Part shown: piece by piece, positions 44,618 through 53,723 of the stretch
Layout: each line of letters starts with the position of its first letter
Position numbering within the stretch: the first letter of the stretch is position 1
Origin: Paenibacillus sp. Soil750
GTDB taxonomy: Bacteria; Bacillota; Bacilli; Paenibacillales; NBRC-103111
Length of the DNA: 64,000 nucleotides
Assembly (NCBI RefSeq): GCF_001428045.1
Contig: NZ_LMSD01000012.1
Span: 1,180,001-1,244,000 of the forward strand
Direction: 5' to 3'
Made by a program: the position numbers and the translations under genes
Notes under the pieces: generated by a model
What the model was told of the DNA's origin: nothing
The model's input: the letters and a program-made list of their open reading frames with translations, nothing else
Databases searched by the model: none

Positions 44618-46435
44618 TTACTCATTTATAAAAGAAAGTTTAATTAACATGCGTTTCAGCATAACAGCCGCTTCCGCACGTGTCGCCGATTGTGAAGGTT
44701 GGATCATGTTACTCTGATCCCCAGTAATGATGCCCAGTCCCAACATCGTTTGAATAGCGTCCTTCGACCATTCGTTTAGTTGATCCATATCTAACAAGTG
44801 AATATTTGGAACAGGTGAATCGTACTTATATCCCGTTAAGTGAAGTACCCGGTCCAGTATGACGGCGATCTCCTCCCGCGAGACGAATGAATCAGGTCGG
44901 AATACTCCTCCATCATAGCCTTTAATCAAGCCGAAGGACACCGCAGTGAGGAGAGAACGGGAATACCATGCGGATGGTTCTACATCACGGAAAGTCATGC
45001 TGTTACCTTTGTCCGGCAGGGCAAGCGCATTCGTTAGCAACTTAGCAAATTCAGCTCTGGTTATCGCATCGTCTGGACGGAATCTTCCCTCCGTATCCCC
45101 ATTTACGAGCAAGCGGCCCGCCATGCTTTCAATATCCCCTTTAGACCAATGACCGCTCAAGTCTTCAAATGTTCGGCTCCCCGTAATAAGCCCATAAGTA
45201 CTATTCCCCATCCGTTGGATAAGTGCCATATAGGAGCCATCTGGTTGCTTGACGAACAAGGTTGGAACCGGGGCCAAAGTGCCGTCTGCACGGAATATAA
45301 CCGCTGCGGATTTATCAGGATCCATATGCCCTGCAGGTAACGTACGAGCAGCAAACGCGCTTTCATAGTCATGCATCTCCGTTACTTGACCGGAGGCATC
45401 TAGGATCGAAACGGAGAAGTCGACTGGCGCACCAGCTAGCGTAAAGCCTTCATCAGCAACAATCGTCCCCATTGCGTGCGCTTGTTCTTCTGACACGAGG
45501 GCTATTGTTATCGTAACCTTTGAACTCGCATCAAGTTTGAGTTGATCAATTGGCAGTTTATACATGCCGACAGAGCTCGAAATGACAAGAGAACCACTTC
45601 CCCCACTTTTAGATTGAATCGCTTGTAGAACCTCAGAGGCTACATCCACTGTAATAGATGCCGACTCCTGTGTTGGAATCATGATGACGAACGTAGATTT
45701 CCCATTAGTTGAATGGATTTCTTTCAATACTTGCTCCACATTTAAAGCAACGCGCACATGATTACCTGGTTCGGATGTGAGGCTAACTGCTTGCTCCGAA
45801 AATCGACTGGTTTGAGCGGGATTCGTGATAATGGCTGCTTCTGGGGCTAAAAGCGCCGGCTCTTTCCCACTCCCAACCGTATTAGGCACATTTACACCAC
45901 CTACATTCCCGACGTCACCTGAACCAGATTCAGTTCGAACATTAGTCCGAAGTGAAACTCCTGGGGATACGGCCACTTCCTGCAAACTGCGATTAGCAAT
46001 CCTCAGTGATTGCCAGATGGCCTCCGTCTCCCCTTCTTTCAGTACGTTGAAAGTAAGTTCAGCCATTCTCACGGTACCGTTAGTCAGCTGTTCATTTCCT
46101 TCCTTTGACCATGCAAGAATGATTTTCCCCTCACCTCCATCAGGTTTTATCAGATTTCCATTAGCAGCTGATTCCGCACGGATCAGTTTAATCTTTTGCG
46201 GATTGTAGGTGAATATCGCCTCAAAAGCATATAGCTCCGAAACCTGCGCTGTCGCTGTTACCGTGAAACTGCCCCCTACCTGTGGTGAACTCGTACTTGC
46301 TGATAGGGTGTAATCGGATGATGATGGCAACGAATTGGCATGAGCCGGGAATGGATATATAAGAAAACATAGCACCAAACAAATAGATAGGAGAAGGGCG
46401 CTTTGCTTAAGCTTCGGTTTATGTATTAACAACAT
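44618..46435 (-). CDS. Cohesin-SLH cell-surface protein
   Basis: Secreted surface protein of 605 residues. ATG at 46435 has AAAGGAG 8-9 bases upstream. Signal peptide about 1-33 ending AHA; cohesin-like domain about 41-165 (SFTVTATAQVSELYAFEAIF, YNPQKIKLIRAES, GKIILAWSKEG, RMAELTFNVLKEGE); Gly/Pro linker; an uncharacterised ~200-residue module about 220-420; three SLH repeats to the end (FEDLSGHWSKGDIES, FRDVEPSAWYSRSL, WSKDAIQTMLGLGII) for cell-wall polymer attachment. It directly follows the dockerin-bearing glycoside hydrolase gene, so it may be the anchor for that enzyme. Binding is inferred, not shown. Confidence 0.87.
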   Translation of the reverse strand: MLLIHKPKLKQSALLLSICLVLCFLIYPFPAHANSLPSSSDYTLSASTSSPQVGGSFTVTATAQVSELYAFEAIFTYNPQKIKLIRAESAANGNLIKPDGGEGKIILAWSKEGNEQLTNGTVRMAELTFNVLKEGETEAIWQSLRIANRSLQEVAVSPGVSLRTNVRTESGSGDVGNVGGVNVPNTVGSGKEPALLAPEAAIITNPAQTSRFSEQAVSLTSEPGNHVRVALNVEQVLKEIHSTNGKSTFVIMIPTQESASITVDVASEVLQAIQSKSGGSGSLVISSSVGMYKLPIDQLKLDASSKVTITIALVSEEQAHAMGTIVADEGFTLAGAPVDFSVSILDASGQVTEMHDYESAFAARTLPAGHMDPDKSAAVIFRADGTLAPVPTLFVKQPDGSYMALIQRMGNSTYGLITGSRTFEDLSGHWSKGDIESMAGRLLVNGDTEGRFRPDDAITRAEFAKLLTNALALPDKGNSMTFRDVEPSAWYSRSLLTAVSFGLIKGYDGGVFRPDSFVSREEIAVILDRVLHLTGYKYDSPVPNIHLLDMDQLNEWSKDAIQTMLGLGIITGDQSNMIQPSQSATRAEAAVMLKRMLIKLSFINE

Positions 46436-46465
46436 TTTCAATGCTCCTTTGCACAAAATAAAAGA

Positions 46466-46502
46466 TTCGGGAGATTTGGCATCATATAACCAATCTCCCG
46501 AA
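46466..46502 (-). terminator. Terminator of the giant glycoside hydrolase gene
   Basis: TTCGGGAGATT pairs with AATCTCCCGAA over a 15-base loop; on minus followed by CTTTTATTTT. Confidence 0.85.
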
Positions 46503-46511
46503 GCTGGATAG

Positions 46512-49500
46512 CTATTCGATTTTCATAGCAACTGCGGCCATATCGAGATAATCAATCTTCAGATCCTGATTGACATCGTATTGGCGAGCAGTCGACCAAT
46601 CCGGGCTTGCCGAAGTTTTGCCATAATGGATTAAAATTGGGTAGAGGTCGCTAACGCTAATCCGATTGTCACCGTTTAAGTCCTCAGGCTTCTGCTTGTT
46701 CACAGTCAGTTTAAAGGCGTCTACTGCTCCTACAAGTAAGCTCGTTGCCGCGTCGATCTGTGCCTGGGTCACGGAAGTGTCAGCCTCTACTGCCTTGGCT
46801 GCGTTAATCGCCGATTGGAGCGTCGCCTTGGAACCTGCCGGATACTGTCCGATCAGCGTTCCCACCACCGAAGCATTGTAAAGCGTTTCTGCGGCAACAA
46901 TTGCTGCAGTTAAGTTCGTTTTGTTCGCATATTGAACGTTAACCGTAAACTTGAAGGAAGCTAGTAATCTTTCAAGTCCAGCACCGACAACGGCAGTTGA
47001 AGCTGCATGAAGATCTACGCCGCCGTTCGTCCCAGTTTTGGGTTTGAACGTTAACTCCAATACATCACTATCTGCCTGTATAGCCGTAGCTACACCTAGG
47101 CTTGAGGCAATGATGCGGACTTGGTCCGCAATTAAAGTTCTCGTAGATACAATATTGAACCCATCTTTCAAAGAAGCAGCTGAGATGAAATCCAATTTAG
47201 TCGAGTCGTAGGTTACCGTCGTATCCAGCGCATAAACGCTGTCGGTCACACTGTCCAGACTGTATGTAACCTTGAAGTTTTGTCCTCCATCTACGGTAGC
47301 CGGACCTGTCAACTTATTGTTCAAGTTCTGATTAGGAATCGGTATTGGACCCGTACGCGTAAAGCGAACGCCATCGGCTATAATAAAATTGCCTTGTGTA
47401 TAAGAATTGGTAACAACAACGCTGCCTGATTCCCCTTTATGGAAAGGGTAGCTGCCAATTTTATACCAACTCTTCCCATTTTGCGATTGATTCACGAAGA
47501 CTGTTTCAGAACCGTTCGCATGATGGATGGTAAAAGGAGCATTCTGCGTTCCAGTCGTTATATGCTGCCATACATAAACATCATACATGCCGTCAGTTGG
47601 AATGACTGGCTTGTAGCTCACGCTAGATGCGCCATTTTTTGTTGTATTTAAAGCAAAATTACCTTTATTTGCATCTGCATTCGTTCTGTTTTCCCATTGG
47701 CCCAAGAGGGTCACGCCAGTCGGATCTGAATTATCCATGGAGATAGTAACGTTCTCTGGAACCAGCTCTAAGCTAATGTTATCAAACACAACTTTACCTA
47801 CTCCTGAAAGAATACCAACATTGAGTACCAGGTTTATGGGCCCGGTGACTTCATAAGTTTGACTGTAATTGACATACTGATTGGTTAACGTAACAGGTGC
47901 AAGCTGATGATCCTGAGTCCCGTCCCAGATATTCAATTCTGGCTGTACATCGCTCCCATCCAGCTTTTTAATTTGTGCGGAAAGCACGTACGTACCAGGC
48001 TGCGTGATAGATACTTGCTGGTACATAAACGTTCTATTACTCGGAGCTCCCGCCGAATTGAATTCAGCTGCGTTCTGTCCTGCAAATTGAGAAGTCTTCG
48101 TCACATAGGCATTAGTTCCATATACACCTCTGTTCCAGCCCATCGTCCAATCAGGTAATAACACAGCGGACGCACCGCCAGTTGTGTCTCCGCTTACGCG
48201 TTCGAAGTCCCCATTCTTCACTGTCGCAAGTGGCACATCTCCCGTGACTTTCGTGATTTGTAATGGAGCTTGAGAGACAATAAACAAGCTATTCTTTTTC
48301 AACAACCGTTTCGTTCCATCGAAATCCGTAACAGGAACCGCATTTCCGTAGGCATCCTGCGCACTAACGATTTGCTCAGCGTTGGCGACAGTCACATAGA
48401 GTAAGAGGTCATCCGCTGATAGTACACTTAAATATTTACCATCCGTACGTTTCAGATAGTGATTAACTTTGAGGAAATTAGCCCCTTCAAAGCCAGTATA
48501 AGAACCTAAATACTCGTCAGCCTTACGAGTATGATGCTGCAACGTCGCTAACGTCTGATACATTTCTGTAGGCGACTGAGAATGTCGTGTGACGAATGTA
48601 TCCTCGGCCGGTGTGCCCATGTTGATATATTTAGCTGTACCTGCACGCAAGAAATCCATGTAATTCCACACCGTGTCATAAATGCGCCATGGTGTATAGG
48701 TACTATTAAGTGGGTACACTTCGGACTGCCACAATTGCAGATTCGGGTGAGTCGTTTTGGCTTGAGCATACGCAGTAAGTATATCCGCTATTTTCTCCGT
48801 TCCACTATATCCATGCACATTGTAAATATCGTAATAGTTAACGTTATCTCCTTTGAGCATATCAACAGCCAACTGACGATCCGCAGCCGGGTCAGGCGTT
48901 GCAAATCCACTAGTTGTTACGAAGAGCTCAAGGTCTTGACCTGTTGCCATCTTATACTCGGATTTCACTCGCTGTGCTTGTTCGTAGGCAATTTTTTGCA
49001 TCAAGATATACTCTTCGTTCGTACCGGAGAAGCCAGCTGCAATGGTCTTGGGATTCAAAGTTGGGTGGAAATTCACCTCGTTGACGATCTCCCAATATTT
49101 CACTTTGCCAGCATAGCGCTTCATTGTCTGGTACACATAGTTGCTCCAATCCTCGCCAGTTCCAGGAACTCCATTCGTATACTTGATATCCTTAGGCACC
49201 CAACGCTCCGCTCGATACATAAGGTCGTTTAAGCCTGCTTGAATATCCTGTTCGGAAGGTCTGGTAGATGCCCAATCGGACGGGTAACCAAGGACGGCGA
49301 GCACATCCATTCCTGCCTCTTGTGCTCTCTCGACGTAAGCATCGCTTTTGACCCAATCGAAATTGCCCTTCGTAGGCTCAACGGCATACCATAAGAACTG
49401 TAACGCACCTTCCCAACCGCGCGTGGCACTCGTATGAATTTTGGTCCATGCGGACATATCATAGTCGTAATTCGCGTGCTGTCCATAATAATTGGCATAT

Positions 49501-51527
49501 TTACCATCTGCCACTCCCGATTCATCTGCGGGTACTTTCGATATCCCACTCTTATAGACAATGGGGGCGGAACCGCTTGAACTTACCGTCGTTTCCAAAT
49601 ACCAGAAGCCTATCTTATTCTTCAACATAGGAAGGGCCAGATTTTCGATGTGATACGTACCTCCAGCAGCTACTTGCACATTAGGGTAGGACTCGGTAAA
49701 TTCCACCTTCCCGTATGGGTCAGTTGCTTTAATGCTTACGTCGAAGGTCTTGGCGCTATCCCCATAATTCACCGTCATCATGGGATAGACAGCATCTTCG
49801 CCTGAATAGTAAACCTGTTTCTCATTGCGGAATGCAGGCTTTACTACACTATACTTAGATGAGTTATGCCATGGTGTCATAAACTTTTGGGATTGAATGT
49901 CTTGACCATAGGTAATGTCAGCAAGAAGTGCTGTATCCGTTCCTCGGCTGAAAGTCTGTGCCGTGTGCTCCAACTCACCTGAACTTAGCGCTTTGGTCGA
50001 AATCTTAACCTGACTGATATTGAAAGGACTGCTGCGTTCTACCATGAATTCGTAGGGCATGAACTTCTCCAATACTGCTGCTGCAGTTACAGGAGTTGGA
50101 GGTGTAATTTCAACACCATCTTTATATATGGCGGCATAACCGCCACTCCCCATTTTCCAGGAAAATGCCAGATTGAACGGCTGACCGATTTGATAACTGA
50201 GCTGATTCGGCTGCGCATACGCATAAGCGCCATTGGTACCTTCGCCGTTTCTTACAAAGAAGGTAAGCGGTTGTTCGTACACGGCATTCGTACCGGTAGG
50301 CTTCTTAGTCGGCGGCGGAATATGCGCCTGAATCAATGTATTACCGGGACCACTTTGTTCCGGGATTAATTTAAACAGGAAATCCCAAGTGTTGCCGAAT
50401 TCCTCGTAAGGCTTATCCAAACGCAATCGAAGCTCTATCGTCCCCTCGTTTGGGTTGAATATACCCGGCGCATAATCGCGATACCAAGTAGGGGTATCTG
50501 TGAAATTGCCATCATCACCAGCGTTCGTGACTGGACTTGGCGCAATCGTTACTGCGAGGTTAATCGTAGCTGATGCATTACCAAGACTGAGTTTGATGGT
50601 AGCGTTTTCATTTACATCCGAAGTTGTTAAATTCTTAGCTTTTAGTAGCAGTTTACCGTCTGCCACTTTCAAATATGTACCGTCAATAGGAGCTACTGCG
50701 GTAATTTGAATCTCAGGATTACTTGTACTCCCCGTCTTCAATCGAAGAACTTGTTCATACACGTTCGCACCTACTGTCGTGCTTCCCGCAATCGTACTCG
50801 TCGATTCGTACTTTTCTTTTTCCAGATCGATTGCCCATTGATTCATGGAAGCTGACATGTCGGCATCACGCGCAACTTGGATGGCATCCAATCCCGCTTG
50901 GTCTGGCAGCTCACCGACTTTGACAAACTTGATGCCGTCGATTGCGATGGGAATCGTACCATTAGCTGCAGGCGCCACTGGAGGGAAATACTGATACCCG
51001 GTTCCGCCTGCTATGATTGGATACGTCTGCCCGCTTCGGAAAGGGTATACACCGTATGGCACCCATGCATCTGTCCCGTTGCCTGAACTCGGGTTGTTAA
51101 TAACATGTTCACCTGCGGCATGCGTAATCTTATACGGAACGTTGCCCGCATACCAGCGAGTCGTTGCAGGCTTCCTTACATAGAAGGCGTACATGCCATC
51201 CTGCGGAAACTGAGGTGCAAACGTCATGCTTTGAGGCGTAGCCTTGTTCAAATTCGCATAAGTAAATCTGCTTTGATACGTTCCACTTGCTCCTTGAATG
51301 AAGTTCGCCACGCTTGGCGGAGCCGCAAGCCCCGTGTATGTGACACCCGGATCTTGATCATCTAGGATTACACCAATCTCCTCAGCGCCTAGCACATCAC
51401 CTGCAGCTGCATAAACGGCTGTCATTCCAATCGGGACGATACTGATAAGCAGCGTCGCAATCATGACCAGCGCTAGGACCTTTTTAACAACACGACTTTC
51501 CCGTACTCTTGTCATCTTCTTCAACAT
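46512..51527 (-). CDS. Giant secreted clan GH-A glycoside hydrolase with cohesin, FIVAR and dockerin
   Basis: Secreted enzyme of 1671 residues; ATG at 51527 has GGAGGTG 9 bases upstream. Order: signal peptide (about 1-41); golvesin-like sandwich (50-205); beta-rich regions (210-670); TIM barrel (about 675-1000) with acid/base Glu817 in YWEIVNEVN and nucleophile Glu936 in LWQSEVYPL, the clan GH-A layout (GH39/GH5-like; family not settled); carbohydrate-binding-like module (1100-1255); second golvesin-like sandwich (1258-1392); cohesin-like domain (1405-1530); FIVAR helices (1535-1608); type I dockerin (1615-1671) with calcium loops DLNGDNRISVSDL and DVNQDLKIDYLDM. Carrying both cohesin and dockerin is notable. 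Its promoter shares the response-regulator element of the ABC importer. Confidence 0.88.
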   Translation of the reverse strand: MLKKMTRVRESRVVKKVLALVMIATLLISIVPIGMTAVYAAAGDVLGAEEIGVILDDQDPGVTYTGLAAPPSVANFIQGASGTYQSRFTYANLNKATPQSMTFAPQFPQDGMYAFYVRKPATTRWYAGNVPYKITHAAGEHVINNPSSGNGTDAWVPYGVYPFRSGQTYPIIAGGTGYQYFPPVAPAANGTIPIAIDGIKFVKVGELPDQAGLDAIQVARDADMSASMNQWAIDLEKEKYESTSTIAGSTTVGANVYEQVLRLKTGSTSNPEIQITAVAPIDGTYLKVADGKLLLKAKNLTTSDVNENATIKLSLGNASATINLAVTIAPSPVTNAGDDGNFTDTPTWYRDYAPGIFNPNEGTIELRLRLDKPYEEFGNTWDFLFKLIPEQSGPGNTLIQAHIPPPTKKPTGTNAVYEQPLTFFVRNGEGTNGAYAYAQPNQLSYQIGQPFNLAFSWKMGSGGYAAIYKDGVEITPPTPVTAAAVLEKFMPYEFMVERSSPFNISQVKISTKALSSGELEHTAQTFSRGTDTALLADITYGQDIQSQKFMTPWHNSSKYSVVKPAFRNEKQVYYSGEDAVYPMMTVNYGDSAKTFDVSIKATDPYGKVEFTESYPNVQVAAGGTYHIENLALPMLKNKIGFWYLETTVSSSGSAPIVYKSGISKVPADESGVADGKYANYYGQHANYDYDMSAWTKIHTSATRGWEGALQFLWYAVEPTKGNFDWVKSDAYVERAQEAGMDVLAVLGYPSDWASTRPSEQDIQAGLNDLMYRAERWVPKDIKYTNGVPGTGEDWSNYVYQTMKRYAGKVKYWEIVNEVNFHPTLNPKTIAAGFSGTNEEYILMQKIAYEQAQRVKSEYKMATGQDLELFVTTSGFATPDPAADRQLAVDMLKGDNVNYYDIYNVHGYSGTEKIADILTAYAQAKTTHPNLQLWQSEVYPLNSTYTPWRIYDTVWNYMDFLRAGTAKYINMGTPAEDTFVTRHSQSPTEMYQTLATLQHHTRKADEYLGSYTGFEGANFLKVNHYLKRTDGKYLSVLSADDLLLYVTVANAEQIVSAQDAYGNAVPVTDFDGTKRLLKKNSLFIVSQAPLQITKVTGDVPLATVKNGDFERVSGDTTGGASAVLLPDWTMGWNRGVYGTNAYVTKTSQFAGQNAAEFNSAGAPSNRTFMYQQVSITQPGTYVLSAQIKKLDGSDVQPELNIWDGTQDHQLAPVTLTNQYVNYSQTYEVTGPINLVLNVGILSGVGKVVFDNISLELVPENVTISMDNSDPTGVTLLGQWENRTNADANKGNFALNTTKNGASSVSYKPVIPTDGMYDVYVWQHITTGTQNAPFTIHHANGSETVFVNQSQNGKSWYKIGSYPFHKGESGSVVVTNSYTQGNFIIADGVRFTRTGPIPIPNQNLNNKLTGPATVDGGQNFKVTYSLDSVTDSVYALDTTVTYDSTKLDFISAASLKDGFNIVSTRTLIADQVRIIASSLGVATAIQADSDVLELTFKPKTGTNGGVDLHAASTAVVGAGLERLLASFKFTVNVQYANKTNLTAAIVAAETLYNASVVGTLIGQYPAGSKATLQSAINAAKAVEADTSVTQAQIDAATSLLVGAVDAFKLTVNKQKPEDLNGDNRISVSDLYPILIHYGKTSASPDWSTARQYDVNQDLKIDYLDMAAVAMKIE

Positions 51528-51604
51528 TTCGAGACACACCTCCATGATTATGATCACACCAGTAATAAGACTTCAGTCACCTCAGCTCTTATGGGTATGA
51601 TCTT

Positions 51605-51668
51605 ATTCTAAGAAATGGATGGATGCGTTCACAACAGGACAGAAGTAAGATATCTACGACAAAAGGAC
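51605..51668 (-). promoter_or_regulatory. Glycoside hydrolase promoter with shared 25-base element
   Basis: Element core 51630-51654 is identical to 41588-41612, and GACAAAA and ACGG beyond it are conserved too. On minus the -10 is TAGAAT (51605-51610), again 20 bases from the element edge. Confidence 0.7.
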
Positions 51669-51676
51669 GGACTATT

Positions 51677-52555
51677 TCAACGTTTGCTAATATCAGAATT
51701 CATCGCCATAAACTGGCTGGGCATAACTCCGACCGTAGCCTTGAAAGATCGACTGAATAAATAAATGCTTGAAAAGCCCACCATCTCCGCAATAGCGGTT
51801 AAAGTTTGGGTCCCTTCAATCATTCTTATTTTGGATTGCTCGATGCGAATATGCGTCAAATATTTATGAATCGTAATGCCAAGCTGATCTTTAAATAAAA
51901 ACGACAAATGATTGGTCGATATGCCGACATGCTCACTTATCGTATGATTATCCAGTCCAGGGTCCCAATATCGTTCATTAATGAATGTGATGGTGTTTTC
52001 AATAAACACCCACCCCTTCGTCATCTTCCCTTCTCTATCGTTATTGCCCACTTGTCCCTTCATAAAAAGAACTAATAATTCTAAACAAATTCCTTTAAGA
52101 ATCAACGAATAACCCGATCTCCGATCCAGAAACTCCTTCTGCATGATCAGGAATCTTTTCTTTAACTCAATCTGGTCCGGCAATTGCAAGCGGGAAATGG
52201 GGCTTGTAGATGCAAACTGCATCTCTTTATCGGTAATGGCTTTACGCTCTTCCGTAATCAATTGGTCCTTCCATGAGCTTCGTTCTTCGTCATAATACAA
52301 GTCAAAATGAACGATATATTGGATCAAAGGTATCTCTGATGTAGAGCGAATAATATGCGCCATAAAGGGAGGCATAAGGAGAATATCTCCCTCCTTCACC
52401 TCATATTTGACTCCGTTCAAAAAAAACTCAGCTTCACCTTGCTCGATATAGGTAAACACATGGTCATAATCCATCCATTCACCTGCCAGAGAGAAGGATT
52501 TATGAATTTTGACCACTCTGACGTAAGGCGATAAGCTGTTCATCCAAATCTCCAT
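51677..52555 (-). CDS. AraC regulator with cupin-type sensor domain
   Basis: AraC regulator of 292 residues. ATG at 52555 has GGAGGG 6 bases upstream and begins MEIWMNSL; the frame opens 38 codons earlier inside the preceding gene. N-terminal cupin (TYIEQGEAEFFLNGVKYEVK and onward, PPFMAHII), C-terminal HTH pair (HVGISTNHLSFLFKDQLGI, VGFSSIYLFSRSFKATVGVMP). Third gene after the two oxidoreductases, probably their regulator. Confidence 0.9.
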   Translation of the reverse strand: MEIWMNSLSPYVRVVKIHKSFSLAGEWMDYDHVFTYIEQGEAEFFLNGVKYEVKEGDILLMPPFMAHIIRSTSEIPLIQYIVHFDLYYDEERSSWKDQLITEERKAITDKEMQFASTSPISRLQLPDQIELKKRFLIMQKEFLDRRSGYSLILKGICLELLVLFMKGQVGNNDREGKMTKGWVFIENTITFINERYWDPGLDNHTISEHVGISTNHLSFLFKDQLGITIHKYLTHIRIEQSKIRMIEGTQTLTAIAEMVGFSSIYLFSRSFKATVGVMPSQFMAMNSDISKR

Positions 52556-52589
52556 GTACTTCCCTCCAGCGAAATGATTGATGAATGTC

Positions 52590-53723
52590 TCAATATTTAA
52601 TTTTAAGCCGTGCTCCGTTTGACGCCGACTTTGCGATCGCATCCAGCACCACTTGATTCCGATAGCCATCCTCGAAGCTTGGGAACGGATTCACATCTGT
52701 TGAAATGCCTTGCATAAACGCATGCATCAGATTAATAAACGTATGTTCATATCCAATACCATGGCCAGCAGGCCAATAGGCCCCAGCATACGGGTGTACG
52801 CTTTCCGTACAATGAATCGTTCTAAAGCCTTGCATGCCGAATACATCATTGTCCAAGTATAACTGAAGGGTATTCATATTTTCCATATCCCAGCGTAAAG
52901 AACCTTTGGAACCATTGATTTCAAGACGATTCCCATTGCGGTTTCCCTTGCCAAATCGCGATGCTTCGAAAACGCCAAAGGCGCCATTCTCAAACTTAGC
53001 CAAAGCCGCAACAGCATCGTCTACATCTACGTCTGCCATAGTTGGTTCGCCCTCTACAGGCCTCTTCTTGACAAACGTTTCCATCATGCCAGTAACTTCC
53101 TTAATTTCACCTACCAGAAATCGAGCCAAATCAATAGAATGAGCCATAAGGTCACCTAAAGTTCCTGAGCCGCATATGTCTTTCTTAAGACGCCAAACAA
53201 GAGGGAAATCTGCATCCATGAGCCAATCTTGCAAGTATTGTGCTCTCACATGATAGATGTCCCCTATAACTCCCTCATCAATTAGCTTTTTGGCATATTG
53301 GATAGCAGGTGCGAACCGGTAATTATGCGAGATCATATGGATCACGCCGGCTTTTTGAGCGGCTTTCCACATGGTGAAAGCTTGCTCTTTATGCATAGCG
53401 AGTGGCTTTTCACAGATGATATGCTTCCCCGCTTGAGCCGCAGCAATGGCGATTTCCGCATGCAAATGATTCGGGGTACCGATATCTATGATATCAATAT
53501 CATCCCTCTCTATCAGACGACGCCAATCGGTTTCATACGATAACCATCCAAATTTATCAGCCGCACGTTTAACATTGGCTTCATCACGACCAACGATCGT
53601 TTGAAGTACAGGGTCGATATCTGTATCAAAATAGAAAGGAAGATCCCGGTAGGCATGACTATGAGCTTTGCCCATAAATTTGTAGCCGATCATGCCAACG
53701 CGAACTTTTCTTTTCAGACTCAT
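52590..53723 (-). CDS. Gfo/Idh/MocA-family oxidoreductase
   Basis: NAD(P)-dependent sugar or cyclitol dehydrogenase of 377 residues. Rossmann motif VGMIGYKFMGKAHSHAY at the N-terminus, the family EKP catalytic lysine motif (IICEKPLAMHKE, about residue 98), and C-terminal alpha/beta domain with DLMAHSIDLARFLVGE. Overlaps the upstream dehydrogenase by ATGA. The pair may perform oxidation and reduction steps on a rare sugar; the substrate is not evident. Confidence 0.92.
   Translation of the reverse strand: MSLKRKVRVGMIGYKFMGKAHSHAYRDLPFYFDTDIDPVLQTIVGRDEANVKRAADKFGWLSYETDWRRLIERDDIDIIDIGTPNHLHAEIAIAAAQAGKHIICEKPLAMHKEQAFTMWKAAQKAGVIHMISHNYRFAPAIQYAKKLIDEGVIGDIYHVRAQYLQDWLMDADFPLVWRLKKDICGSGTLGDLMAHSIDLARFLVGEIKEVTGMMETFVKKRPVEGEPTMADVDVDDAVAALAKFENGAFGVFEASRFGKGNRNGNRLEINGSKGSLRWDMENMNTLQLYLDNDVFGMQGFRTIHCTESVHPYAGAYWPAGHGIGYEHTFINLMHAFMQGISTDVNPFPSFEDGYRNQVVLDAIAKSASNGARLKIKY

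Noticed and set aside
48582..49232. 216-residue open frame on plus inside the giant glycoside hydrolase gene
   Set aside because: Lies opposite the catalytic barrel whose active-site residues are clear; Cys/His/Ile-rich nonsense-like composition.
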